64,000 bases of DNA from Alphaproteobacteria bacterium. Lineage in GTDB: Bacteria > Pseudomonadota > Alphaproteobacteria > ATCC43930 > CGMCC-115725. The stretch lies in the NCBI GenBank assembly GCA_019240125.1, contig JAFAYW010000042.1, forward strand, positions 1 to 64,000, given 5' to 3'. The translations under genes were made by a program, and so were the position numbers. The notes below the pieces were generated by a model, which worked only from the letters and a program-made list of their open reading frames with translations, ran no database searches and was not told the origin of the DNA. Of the stretch, positions 49,344-58,931 are shown piece after piece; the first letter of the stretch is position 1, and the number at the start of each line of letters is the position of its first letter.

Positions 49344-49465
49344 CCGCGATCGATCCGGAACTGGAGCGGCACCGCCGCACCTGGATCGGCTTTACCTGGT
49401 TTCTCAAGATCGCGCTGATCGTGGTCGTGCTTGTGCTGGCCGGCATGGCGATTTTCCTGGTGTAA
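49337..49465 (+). CDS. 42-aa single-TM protein, possibly aa3-type cytochrome oxidase subunit IV-like
   Basis: Below the ORF-track cutoff: MLTAIDPELERHRRTWIGFTWFLKIALIVVVLVLAGMAIFLV*; its ATG overlaps the purN stop (caATGcTGA). Confidence 0.6.
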   Translation: MLTAIDPELERHRRTWIGFTWFLKIALIVVVLVLAGMAIFLV

Positions 49466-49485
49466 GCCTGGGGGCTATCGCAGGG

Positions 49486-50850
49486 TCAGACGCGGCGCCA
49501 TTCGGTAGCGCCGCCCGGCTTATCCTCCAGAATAATCCCGTCCGCCGCAAGTTCGGCGCGGATTCGATCGGCATCGGCAAAGCGACGCTCCATCCTCGCC
49601 GTCGCGCGATCAGCGATCCGTTCTTCGATCGCAGAACCGTCACCGCCGCCCTGCAGCCAGGTGCCCGGCGGCGCCTCCAGCAGACCCAGCAACCCGGCGC
49701 CGGCCTTTAACTGCGCTTGCAACGCGGCTTTTTCCGCGGGTTCCTGTGTCCGGTATACCGCCGCTGCCAGATCGTGCAGATGGGTAATCGCCAAGGGCGT
49801 GTTCAGATCGTCCGCTAATGCGGCATCGACCGCTTCGGAGACGGCAGCGTGCGTTGCTGGCCAACGCAGCAACGCGCGATACCAGCGATCAAGGGTTTGC
49901 CGCGCCTGACTGAGACGGTCTTCCGTCCAGTCGAGCGGGTCGCGGTAATGCGTCGAGAGCAGCGCCAGCCGGATTGCCTCTCCAGGCACGCCGCGCTCCA
50001 GCAACTCGTGCGTCGTGACGAAATTGCCGAGCGATTTCGACATCTTCTCGCCTTCGACCGAGAGGAAGCCGTTATGCACCCAGAAGCGCACAAAGGGCCG
50101 GCCATCATGTGCCGCCTCGCTCTGCGCGACCTCGTTTTCGTGATGCGGAAAGATCAGGTCGATCCCGCCGCCGTGGATATCGAAGGTCTCGCCGAGATGC
50201 GCCTCGCTCATCGCCGAGCATTCGATATGCCAGCCGGGGCGGCCACGGCCCCACGGGCTGTCCCAACCCGGCTGGTCCGTGTCCGACGGTTTCCACAGCA
50301 CGAAGTCGCTGGGGTCGCGCTTGTAGGGCGCGACCTCGACCCGCGCGCCGGCCACCATCTCGTCGCGGCTGCGGCGCGCCAGCTTGCCATAACCCTGCCA
50401 TGAGGCGACGGCGAATAGCACGTGGCCCTCGGCCGCATAAGCATGGTCGGCGGCGATCAATCGCTCGATCATCGCGATCATCTGCGGGATGTGCGCGGTG
50501 GCGCGCGGCTCGACATCCGGGGGCAGGGCCCCGAGCGCCGCCATGTCGTCGTGAAACAGCCGCGTGGTGCGCTCGGTCAGTGCCTCGATCGCTTCGCCAT
50601 TGGCCCGCGCCGCGTCGATGATCTTGTCTTCGACATCGGTGATATTGCGGACGTATTTGACATGCGCAGCGCCGTACTGATGCCGCAGCATGCGATAGAG
50701 CTGATCGAACACGATGACGGCGCGAGCGTTGCCGATATGGGCGCGGTCATAAACCGTCGGCCCGCAGACATACATGCGCACCTTGGCCGGCTCGATCGGC
50801 GCGAAATTCTCTTTACGGCGGGTCAGCGAATTGTAGAGGACGAGCGGCAT
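49486..50850 (-). CDS. cysS: cysteinyl-tRNA synthetase
   Basis: YVCGPTVYDRAHIGNARAVIVFDQLYR; MSKSLGNFVT; GWHIECSAM. Confidence 0.97.
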   Translation of the reverse strand: MPLVLYNSLTRRKENFAPIEPAKVRMYVCGPTVYDRAHIGNARAVIVFDQLYRMLRHQYGAAHVKYVRNITDVEDKIIDAARANGEAIEALTERTTRLFHDDMAALGALPPDVEPRATAHIPQMIAMIERLIAADHAYAAEGHVLFAVASWQGYGKLARRSRDEMVAGARVEVAPYKRDPSDFVLWKPSDTDQPGWDSPWGRGRPGWHIECSAMSEAHLGETFDIHGGGIDLIFPHHENEVAQSEAAHDGRPFVRFWVHNGFLSVEGEKMSKSLGNFVTTHELLERGVPGEAIRLALLSTHYRDPLDWTEDRLSQARQTLDRWYRALLRWPATHAAVSEAVDAALADDLNTPLAITHLHDLAAAVYRTQEPAEKAALQAQLKAGAGLLGLLEAPPGTWLQGGGDGSAIEERIADRATARMERRFADADRIRAELAADGIILEDKPGGATEWRRV

Positions 50851-51013
50851 CGGCAGGGTCTATCCGGCGGCTTACGGGCGGCACCAGCGTTACTAGATTC
50901 CCCGGCCGCAATCCAGCGCAAGGGGCTGGCGCGGGCCGTCGCTCAAACTGGAAGGGGTCGGGCGCCCGGATAAAGGCGCCCGGTCCCATTGACGTTGGTG
51001 TCGGCTTTGTCGC

Positions 51014-53899
51014 CTAACGCTTGCCGGCAAATGTCCCGGAGGCGAGATAATTGACGCCGGGAACGGTCGATTGCAGCGCGAAATTTCCGCCGGTTTCCGC
51101 TGCGGCGGGGCCGTAGAACGTGCCGTTGACGCTGCCGCTCATGCCATTGCCGCTGGCGGCATAGCTGTAATTGGCGCCACTGAGAGGCGCGCGCCCGGAA
51201 GCGCCGAAATTGCGACCGTCGAAATTGGTGATCGCGATCGAGCCCGACTGCGTGCCGAAATTATAGCTCCCGTTAAACCCGCCAGCCGCTAGGTAGCTGC
51301 TGCCATTATTGAACACCGACCCGATCGCCGCACCGTTGTAGGTCGCGGTTGCCGATTGGCTGATCAGGCTGTTGAGGTCGGCGACCGAAGTGGGCGTGCC
51401 AGCAATCCAGGTGTTGATGTGCGCGCGGTTGACCTGGGAGACGTTGCTATCGGTAGCGTCGCCGGTCCGCAGGTCGCCGCCCCAGTAGCCCCATTGCAGG
51501 TATTGGCACTGGCAGAACGAGGCACCGGTCGGCAGTAATTGGGTCGGCGTTCCGGCGGCGCCTGAACTGACTAGGTAGAGCTTGCCGGCATCCGCGGTAC
51601 TGCCGTTGACTACCAGGTTCTGCCCATTGACCTGCTGCGGACTTTGCTGGCTCTCCAGCGCGGCAAAGTGACTATTGTCGATAAACGCCGTGCCGCCGTT
51701 CACGTTTCCAGTCAGCCCCCCATACTGCATGGTCAGGCTTGTGACGTTGGTTGACGTCGTTTGCGTGCTCGCGAAGGTCGCCTGTACCCGATTGGTCGAT
51801 GCGTCGGTCGAGATCAGAGTGTTGCCTTGCACTGCGTAGGGAGTTGACTGCGCGGTGGAGTACATCAATCCGCCAAATGTCCCCGTGAGCGCCTGAGTTG
51901 TCCGGTTGGTGGTGCTGACGCTGGTCGGCACCGTTGTTGGGAGCGCCGGCTGGGCAAACCCATAGGATGTTGATGTGCCATTTAGCGCGACCTCGCTGGA
52001 GGTAGAGGGTATGACCGCCGCCCCCAGCGTGCCGTTGCCGTTATTGACGTACTGCGTCTGACCGAGGGTGAACCCGGTGATTGAGTTGTTGCCATAGATG
52101 CTGGTTCCGGTTGGATCTGGCGACGAGGTGAGCCCGGATGCGATCCGCACCGGCGTGCCGCTCGCCGTGAGCTGCGAGGAACCGCGCACCACGCCGCCGA
52201 GCATCGGCGTCGGATTGTTCGGGTTGTTTAGCGATGTCGCGACGGACCCAGTCGCCACCGAAATCACGGATTGCTGATTCGCCCCCTGACCGTTGATCGC
52301 GAGGCTCGCTTGCAGGGCGCGCGCGCCGACCGATGTCGAGTCGTTGCCGATCGGGCTGCTTGCTGGCGCGACGACATACAGCGGCGACACTTGTGCGTTT
52401 GGCAGATTGCCTCCGGCCTGGCTGCGAATGAACGGGATGTTGGATTGCAGCGCCGCATCCGGTTGTACGGTGAACGCCAGGATCCGGGTGCTGCCGGTCT
52501 GGGCGAAAGCCTGCGAATTGGCCGGCGTGCCCCCCGAGATGAACAGCCGCTCAGTCGGCTGGTTGGTCGGGATGATCGTGGCGTAGAAATAGCTGTTATC
52601 CGCCGACAGGAAGCTCGAGCCGGTGATGGGGCCGAGAACGCTCGACGTACCGGAGAACGTTGCCGATCCCGGTATTAGCGGAAAGCTGAAATTCCCGAGG
52701 CTGCCGCCATTGCTATTGAACGTACCCGTGAACACGCCGCTGTTCGGACTGCCCTGCGGGAAACTCAGCGTCGCTGCTTGATAGGCGATATCGGCGTTGC
52801 CGGTCTGTCCGACAAAACCCTGCGCGGTGCCGTTGCCGTTCGTGTTACGCACGCGGCCGTTAAACGAGAGCGTGGTCGTCTGTGTCCCACCACCGCCGCC
52901 TCCACCACCACCGCCTCCTCCTCCAGAGCCGCCACCGCCGCCACCACCGCCACCGGTGCCGCCACCACCTCCGGAACTGCCGCCGCCGATGAACGAGGTG
53001 CCACCTCCCGAACTGCTCGACGAGCAGGTTCCCGCCGCAGCGCAGTCGGGGCCCGAATTCGCGGCGTTCTGGGTCTGAGCCAGGGTATTTGTCGCCAGCA
53101 CGGTCTGGTTGGTGCCGGACGATTGGGTATTCGGGGTTTGGTTCAGCGCCTGCTGAATGCTGTATGGCAAATTGCCCGAGATGTTCTGCGAGATGCCACT
53201 ATTGGCCACAATCGAATCGCTTGGGATCGAGCTGGCGCCGCCGTTTCCGCCGCTGCGCCCGTCAAGCTGCGCCAAGTATTGCGCGAGCTGGCCCGGCGGT
53301 TGCGGCGCCGGCGTCGTTGGCGGGCTGCCGGCGACGACGGTTGTCTGGAAACCTGGGCGCGTCACCGTGGTGATGCCGCCGGTGTTGCTGGTGACGGTCA
53401 GCCCCTTGCCATAGATGAAGACGGCATTGGTCGTGCCATTGGGGCCGACATTGACGATAAAGGCGCCGCCGCGCACCGCCAAGGTCGCGGTGCTGGTCTT
53501 CAGCGTGACGGCCTCGTCCTGCTTGCTGAGTTTGCCGCCGACATACCGCAGCAATCCGCGGGTTGCGCTCATCGCCAGTTTGCCGGAGCCGCTTTTCGGG
53601 TCGTAGACGAACTGGTCGATCGTCAGGTCAGAACTCGGCCCGACTGCCATCGACGATTCATCGACGAACAGCAACTGGGTTTGCCCCGCGGGGCCGGTAT
53701 TGATGTGTTCGTTGAAGACGACATCCTGCCCGATCACCAGCTGGCGGGTTGTGCCCCCGGGCGGCGTGCCCGTTGCCTGCGGGTTGACCGCGCTGTTGAC
53801 GCCGACCTTTTCCTGGGCCCCGAGCGGACCCGCGACAGCCATAAAGACAGCACTCGCCAGCAGGGTGACACGCAGCTTAAAGGAACCCTTACCGGGCAT
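51014..53899 (-). CDS. FecR-domain exported protein with poly-Gly linker and C-terminal TbpB-like beta-barrel handle
   Basis: Signal peptide ending ...AGPLGAQ; FecR region (QLLFVDESSMAVGPSSDLTIDQFVYDPKSGSGKLAMSATRGLLRYVGGKLSK); Gly tract; C-terminus GSVNGTFYGPAAAETGGNFALQS...YLASGTFAGKR. Confidence 0.85.
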   Translation of the reverse strand: MPGKGSFKLRVTLLASAVFMAVAGPLGAQEKVGVNSAVNPQATGTPPGGTTRQLVIGQDVVFNEHINTGPAGQTQLLFVDESSMAVGPSSDLTIDQFVYDPKSGSGKLAMSATRGLLRYVGGKLSKQDEAVTLKTSTATLAVRGGAFIVNVGPNGTTNAVFIYGKGLTVTSNTGGITTVTRPGFQTTVVAGSPPTTPAPQPPGQLAQYLAQLDGRSGGNGGASSIPSDSIVANSGISQNISGNLPYSIQQALNQTPNTQSSGTNQTVLATNTLAQTQNAANSGPDCAAAGTCSSSSSGGGTSFIGGGSSGGGGGTGGGGGGGGGSGGGGGGGGGGGGGTQTTTLSFNGRVRNTNGNGTAQGFVGQTGNADIAYQAATLSFPQGSPNSGVFTGTFNSNGGSLGNFSFPLIPGSATFSGTSSVLGPITGSSFLSADNSYFYATIIPTNQPTERLFISGGTPANSQAFAQTGSTRILAFTVQPDAALQSNIPFIRSQAGGNLPNAQVSPLYVVAPASSPIGNDSTSVGARALQASLAINGQGANQQSVISVATGSVATSLNNPNNPTPMLGGVVRGSSQLTASGTPVRIASGLTSSPDPTGTSIYGNNSITGFTLGQTQYVNNGNGTLGAAVIPSTSSEVALNGTSTSYGFAQPALPTTVPTSVSTTNRTTQALTGTFGGLMYSTAQSTPYAVQGNTLISTDASTNRVQATFASTQTTSTNVTSLTMQYGGLTGNVNGGTAFIDNSHFAALESQQSPQQVNGQNLVVNGSTADAGKLYLVSSGAAGTPTQLLPTGASFCQCQYLQWGYWGGDLRTGDATDSNVSQVNRAHINTWIAGTPTSVADLNSLISQSATATYNGAAIGSVFNNGSSYLAAGGFNGSYNFGTQSGSIAITNFDGRNFGASGRAPLSGANYSYAASGNGMSGSVNGTFYGPAAAETGGNFALQSTVPGVNYLASGTFAGKR
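52887..52972. repeat. low-complexity Gly-codon (GGN) tract within the FecR-domain gene
   Basis: Near-continuous cc(n)cc(n) triplets on the plus strand encode an almost pure Gly run on the minus strand. Confidence 0.9.
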
Positions 53900-54057
53900 T
53901 AATGCCTCCCCTGGCGACCGGGCGGCGGCAGTCGAACGGCCAGTACGCCCGGTTGATAAATAACAAAGATACAATACTGATAGACGACCGCGCTGTCATG
54001 CTGTGCCTGTGGCGCGGTGCGTGCCGGCAGCCGCGTTAACCTTGATTGCGGCGACGC

Positions 54058-55479
54058 CTAGAAGCGGATTTGCGGGCCTAGCAGGATGCTGTTGCTGGTA
54101 TAGGCGTAGAGCGACAGGTTGGATGACACGATGTCGCGCTGGAACTGCCCAACCAAATCAACATTATCCCACAGCTGGACAGCCTGGCTGACGCCAAACC
54201 GCCAGTGCCGATCGTATCGATCGCTCGTGCCAAATCCGGTCCTGCTGGTGTTGCAGCACGGGTCGGGCGACGCGTAATTGGCGTAGCTGCGGCTTCCGAA
54301 AAAGGTGGTCTCCATCGGGTATCGCGACAAGCCGATGGGATCGTTGTAGCGCAGCTTATAGGCCACTGATCCGGCGTAGCTCTTATTGGTGTAGTAGGCG
54401 AACTTGGTATCCTGATCGAGGAAGTCAAATTCCAGGTTGAGCTCGGAATAGAAGGGCTGCGACGTTATCGGCTTGCTGGCGAACAGCGAGAACAGCTTGT
54501 CGCTGCCATTGAGTCCGCTGGAAACCGGCCGATCGGGTGCGTCCTGGAAGATCTTGTTGCGGTATTCGAACACCGATTTGAGCCGCAGGTCATCCCAGAC
54601 CAGCGCGGTGCTCTCGCCGCCGACGCCAAAGGTATGGAAATACTGATTGCCGCCCAGGGATACGTCGTTGACGATCGCGTAGGGCTTCAATGTCGCGGTG
54701 TCGACCCCATTGAACGGTTTGTTGTAGTTGAACCGGGGCCCGGCGGTGATCTCGGCCAGACCGAGATCGAGGCGATTGACGGTCGCGCGGCCGTAATGGT
54801 TGGCAAAGCCGGTACCCAGCACCTCGATTGTGTCGCGGTCTTGATTGCCCAGATCGTATGTGTAGAGCGCCGACGCCGTCGCGAAGAAGTTTGAGCTCGG
54901 CAGCTTGACGAATTGGCTGTTCAGCAAGACGTCGCCGACCGGTGAGTGAACCAGCGGCGACCCCGGTGCGACGTTTGCGTCGGACTGATACTGGCCGCCG
55001 AAGAACAGATAGCCGGTCAACTGCTGCGGCGAGTTCAGATGATTGATCTGTGCCTCGTAGGTGTTAATCCGATCGGTCACGTCTTGTGGCGGATTGGCCG
55101 CGAGAGCCTTGTCGAAATACGTCCGCGCGATCTCGTATGACCCCATACGGAAATACAATGCGCCAAGTTCGAGGTCGACCCGGGGCAGGTTCGGGTTGAA
55201 TAGCAGCATGCGCTCCAGCGCCGATACCGCCGCTTCATTGTCGCCGAGCTTGGCTGACACATCGGCGTAGGCGAACGCGACATCGAGATTCCCCGGCTCC
55301 CGCAAGTTCTGCTGGAACAACGAATCCTTCTGTGCCTGCAACTGCGCCCGTTCACCAGCCGATAGCGACTGTGCGGACGCGCCGCCACCGCCAAAGACGC
55401 AGATGGCGAGCGCGGCAATCGCCAAATGCCGCCCCCAGCGAACGCCCCGCGACAAGTACCCAACAATAGAGCCCGACAA
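54058..55479 (-). CDS. TPR-containing outer-membrane protein, Slam (surface lipoprotein assembly modifier)-like
   Basis: Signal peptide (AICVFGGGGASAQS), TPR region ALERMLLFNPNLPRVDLELGALYFRMGSYEIARTYFDKAL, then a barrel ending in aromatic ...SNSILLGPQIRF. Confidence 0.82.
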   Translation of the reverse strand: MSGSIVGYLSRGVRWGRHLAIAALAICVFGGGGASAQSLSAGERAQLQAQKDSLFQQNLREPGNLDVAFAYADVSAKLGDNEAAVSALERMLLFNPNLPRVDLELGALYFRMGSYEIARTYFDKALAANPPQDVTDRINTYEAQINHLNSPQQLTGYLFFGGQYQSDANVAPGSPLVHSPVGDVLLNSQFVKLPSSNFFATASALYTYDLGNQDRDTIEVLGTGFANHYGRATVNRLDLGLAEITAGPRFNYNKPFNGVDTATLKPYAIVNDVSLGGNQYFHTFGVGGESTALVWDDLRLKSVFEYRNKIFQDAPDRPVSSGLNGSDKLFSLFASKPITSQPFYSELNLEFDFLDQDTKFAYYTNKSYAGSVAYKLRYNDPIGLSRYPMETTFFGSRSYANYASPDPCCNTSRTGFGTSDRYDRHWRFGVSQAVQLWDNVDLVGQFQRDIVSSNLSLYAYTSNSILLGPQIRF

Positions 55480-55900
55480 GTCGTCCCCCCAACCCCGGCG
55501 CTCACAAGCGCGTCGACGAAAGCGTAGCTAACCGGCGGTTGCTTAGCAACTTGCGTGGCTTTCGCGAAAGGCGCTCTATCTGGCCAGGCCGACATTAGGG
55601 CCGCACTGTTGCCGTTTTGCATAGCTGTGGTATGTCGGCTGCTCATTACGAGCGGCACGGGCTCGGCAGGATTAATTACAAAGCCCCCCTGATACCGAAT
55701 CGGGCGCTCGCGGGTGCGGCTCGCCCGGAAGCCCTAGGCGTCTGATGGGTTGGTGCAAATTGATAAGTTTCATCATTGAATCGCCGCAATTCCCGCAAAC
55801 GGAAGTCGCATTTCGCGTCGTTAATGCACATGTAGGGTTCATCCTTACAGGTTTGTCCCCCAAACCTCCGGCCCGGCCGGCACTCCCGGTCGGACACAAA

Positions 55901-55936
55901 GCGGCTCCGGAACTCCCCCTCCGGAGCCGCCTTTTT
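55901..55936 (+). terminator. intrinsic terminator immediately upstream of ccmA
   Basis: GCGGCTCCGGA-actcccccc region-TCCGGAGCCGC followed by CTTTTTAT. Confidence 0.85.
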
Positions 55937-55955
55937 ATACCTATTGTTCGCCGCC

Positions 55956-56645
55956 ATGAGCGTGAGTAACGAAACCGCGGCCGTCAGTGCGCTGCCGGGC
56001 GATCTGGTGGGTGAGGGACTCGCCTGCCGTCGCGGCGAGCGGCTTGTTCTGGCACGTCTCGATTTTCGATTAGCGGCGGGCGGCGCCCTGGTTCTCACCG
56101 GTCATAACGGCACTGGCAAATCCAGTCTGCTGCGGCTGCTCGCCACCCTGCTGCCACCGGCGGCGGGGCGATTGCTGTGGCACGGCGAGCCAGTTGCCGC
56201 CGATGTCACACGCTACCGGGGGGCGTTGCACTATCTCGGCCACCTCGATGCCGCGAAACCCGCGATGACCCCGCGTGAAACCCTGCACTTCTGGTGCACT
56301 CTGCACGGTGCGGCGCATCCCGCGATCGACATGGGGCTCATGACCTTCGGCCTCGATCGCGTCGCCGACTGGCCGTGCCGCTGGCTGTCGGCGGGACAGC
56401 GCCGTCGCCTTGCACTCGCGCGGCTGATTGCGGCGCCGGCGCCGATCTGGCTGCTTGACGAGCCGACTGCTGCGTTGGACAGGGATGGTGAGGCACGGCT
56501 GGTCGCGGCCATTGCCGCCCATCGCGCCGGCGGCGGCCGTGTCGCGCTGGCAACGCATCAGCCGATCGATGTGCCCCAGGCGCTTTCGATCAGCCTTGAT
56601 GATTACGCCGTGCAGCCCGACGATCCGCTTGCGATGCTGTGGTGA
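55956..56645 (+). CDS. ccmA: heme exporter ATP-binding protein CcmA
   Basis: LTGHNGTGKSSLLRLLATLLPPAAGRLLW; LSAGQRRRLALARL; WLLDEPTAALD. Confidence 0.94.
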   Translation: MSVSNETAAVSALPGDLVGEGLACRRGERLVLARLDFRLAAGGALVLTGHNGTGKSSLLRLLATLLPPAAGRLLWHGEPVAADVTRYRGALHYLGHLDAAKPAMTPRETLHFWCTLHGAAHPAIDMGLMTFGLDRVADWPCRWLSAGQRRRLALARLIAAPAPIWLLDEPTAALDRDGEARLVAAIAAHRAGGGRVALATHQPIDVPQALSISLDDYAVQPDDPLAMLW

Positions 56646-56651
56646 CGCGCT

Positions 56652-57320
56652 GTGTTCGCGGCGTTTTTTGGGCTGTTCCGGCGCGACCTGCGGCTGGCAT
56701 TGCGTCAAGGCGGCGATGTCGGGCTGGTCCTCGGCTTCTTCATTCTTTCGGTATTGTTATATCCGTTCGGTGTCGGGCCGGAGCCGGAACTCCTGGGGCG
56801 CATCGCGGCCGGCATCATCTGGGTGGCGGCGCTGCTCGCCGCGGTGCTCAGTCTCGACCGGCTGTTCGCGATGGATCATGCCGATGGCGGGCTTGACCTG
56901 ATCGCGCTGTCTCCCTCCGCGCTGGAGATCGCGGTCCTTGCCAAGGTCGCGGCGCATTGGGTTGCAACCGGGCTGCCGCTCGTGGTGCTGAGCCCGGTCC
57001 TGGCGATCTTTGTCGATCTCGACCCGATCGCCATCCCGGTCCTGATGGCCGGACTGGCGATCGGCACGCCGGCGTTGAGCCTGCTCGGGGCGATTGCCGC
57101 CGCGTTGACGCTGGGGGCGCGGCGACCGGGCGTTCTGGTGTCCCTGCTGGTGTTGCCGCTCTTTCTACCGATATTGATCTTTGGCACCGGCGCGGTCGAA
57201 GCGGCGCTGACGGGCGCCGGCGTGCGGCCGCATCTGCTGCTGCTGGCGGCGGTGACTCTTGCGGCATTGCCCCTGGCCCCTCTGGCCACCGCCGCTGCCG
57301 TGCGGCAGGCGCTCGACTAG
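56652..57320 (+). CDS. ccmB: heme exporter protein CcmB
   Basis: FRRDLRLALRQGGDVGLVLGFFILSVLLYPFGVGPEPELLGRIAAGIIWVAALLA. Confidence 0.95.
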   Translation: MFAAFFGLFRRDLRLALRQGGDVGLVLGFFILSVLLYPFGVGPEPELLGRIAAGIIWVAALLAAVLSLDRLFAMDHADGGLDLIALSPSALEIAVLAKVAAHWVATGLPLVVLSPVLAIFVDLDPIAIPVLMAGLAIGTPALSLLGAIAAALTLGARRPGVLVSLLVLPLFLPILIFGTGAVEAALTGAGVRPHLLLLAAVTLAALPLAPLATAAAVRQALD

Positions 57321-57424
57321 TGGCGCCAAGGCACGATTGTTTCGGCTGCGACGCCACCTCGCGCTGACGCCGGCGCGGTACTAGGTTAAACTGCGGCAGT
57401 TGTTCTGGAGATCGCAGCAGGCCG

Positions 57425-58207
57425 ATGCTCTCTCGTTTAGCCAATCCAGCGCGTTTCATGCGCGTGAGCGGCGCAGTGCTGCCATGGCTCGGTCTGATCA
57501 CCGGCATTGTATTGCCGGCAGGGCTGGCCTGGGCGTTGGTAATTGCCCCGCCCGACTATCAGCAGGGCGAGAGCGTTCGCATCATGTTCATCCATGTGCC
57601 GTCGGCCTGGATGGCATCCTCGGTCTATCTTTTTATTGCGGTGGCCAGCGCGGTGGCCCTGGTCTGGCGCCATCCGCTGGCGGAAGTCGCCGCGCAGGCG
57701 GCGGCTCCGGTAGGGGCCGCGTTCACGCTTGTCTGTCTCGCAACCGGTTCCTTATGGGGCCGGCCCATGTGGGGCGCCTGGTGGGTCTGGGACGCGCGCC
57801 TCACCTCGGTCCTGGTGCTGTTCTTTCTCTATCTCGGTTATATCGCGCTGGTGAACGGGTTTGACGATGCCAATCGCGGTGCCAAGGCCGGCTCGCTGCT
57901 GGCGCTTGTAGGGGTGGTCAATCTTCCGATTATCAAATTCTCGGTCGATTGGTGGAATACGCTGCACCAGCCCGCGAGCATCGTCCGGCTTGGCGGTCCG
58001 ACAATCGACAAGTCGCTGTTGCTGCCGCTGTTAGTCATGATTATCGGGTTCATGCTGTTGTTCGGCTGGCTGCTGCTGTTGCGCATGCGGACCGCGCTCA
58101 ACGAGCGCAAACTGCGCGCACTGCGGCTGCACGGCCTGGCGGTGTCGGCGCCGGCGGCTCGCGGTGGCGGGGTTGCCGAGCCGGCGGGCGTCGCGGTCCG
58201 GCAGTGA
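57425..58207 (+). CDS. ccmC: heme exporter protein CcmC
   Basis: WWVWDARLTSVLVLFFLYLGYIAL (WWD-type motif); YQQGESVRIMFIHVPSAWMA. Confidence 0.96.
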   Translation: MLSRLANPARFMRVSGAVLPWLGLITGIVLPAGLAWALVIAPPDYQQGESVRIMFIHVPSAWMASSVYLFIAVASAVALVWRHPLAEVAAQAAAPVGAAFTLVCLATGSLWGRPMWGAWWVWDARLTSVLVLFFLYLGYIALVNGFDDANRGAKAGSLLALVGVVNLPIIKFSVDWWNTLHQPASIVRLGGPTIDKSLLLPLLVMIIGFMLLFGWLLLLRMRTALNERKLRALRLHGLAVSAPAARGGGVAEPAGVAVRQ

Positions 58208-58220
58208 TGGTGCGGTCGTG

Positions 58221-58394
58221 ATGCAGATGCTTTCCGCCTGGTTGGCGATGGGCGGATACGCCGTCTATGTCTGGCCGGCTTACGGTATTGCGGCCGTGGT
58301 GCTCGGGGGTGTCATGGTCAGTTCGTGGCAACGCCATCGCGAGAGTGTGCGCACCCTGGCGCGGCTGCAGCGCCAGTTCGGAAGCCGCGAATGA
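58221..58394 (+). CDS. ccmD: heme exporter protein CcmD
   Basis: MQMLSAWLAMGGYAVYVWPAYGIAAVVLGGVM; small single-TM protein in the expected position. Confidence 0.88.
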   Translation: MQMLSAWLAMGGYAVYVWPAYGIAAVVLGGVMVSSWQRHRESVRTLARLQRQFGSRE

Positions 58395-58879
58395 CCCGGA
58401 AACGGCGGCGGCTGCTGGCGCTGGTGATCGGGTTGGGTCTGTTGGGTGGTGCCACCGCGATGGTGCTCGCGGCCTTCAATGACAATCTTGTCTTCTTCTA
58501 CGGCCCGAGTGAATTGGCGGCGAAGGGAGTACCTGCCGGGCGTCGCATCCGCATTGGTGGTCTGGTCGAGGATCACAGCCTGGAGCGGCAGGCCAGCGGC
58601 CACGCGATTGCCTTCCGAGTCACCGACGGTCAGCACGAGATCCCGGTCGTTTATGACGGTGTCCTGCCCGATCTGTTTCGCGAGGGACAGGGTGTGGTGG
58701 CCGAGGGCCACATGCAGGCCGATGGCGTATTCGCCGCCAGCAGCGTCCTGGCCAAGCACGACGAGAAATACATGCCGCCGGAAGTCGCCGACGCGCTGAA
58801 GAAGGCCGGCCGCTGGCAGGAGGGCAGTGCCACGGCCGCGGCGCCAGCCAAGCCGCTCCCCGCGGCTGTCCGCCAGTAG
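58391..58879 (+). CDS. ccmE: cytochrome c maturation protein CcmE
   Basis: LAAFNDNLVFFYGPSEL; GLVEDHSLER; VLAKHDEKYMPPEV; ATGA overlap with ccmD. Confidence 0.95.
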   Translation: MTRKRRRLLALVIGLGLLGGATAMVLAAFNDNLVFFYGPSELAAKGVPAGRRIRIGGLVEDHSLERQASGHAIAFRVTDGQHEIPVVYDGVLPDLFREGQGVVAEGHMQADGVFAASSVLAKHDEKYMPPEVADALKKAGRWQEGSATAAAPAKPLPAAVRQ

Positions 58880-58931
58880 CCCGCTCATCCCCGAGGTCCT
58901 GCCGCCGCTACAGCGGGATCACAGCGTCCCG

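Noticed and set aside
52778-53902. 374-aa plus-strand ORF opposite the FecR-domain gene
   Set aside because: Composition-driven antisense ORF (Arg/Ala/Thr-rich over the Gly tract); opposite strand has signal peptide and domain structure.
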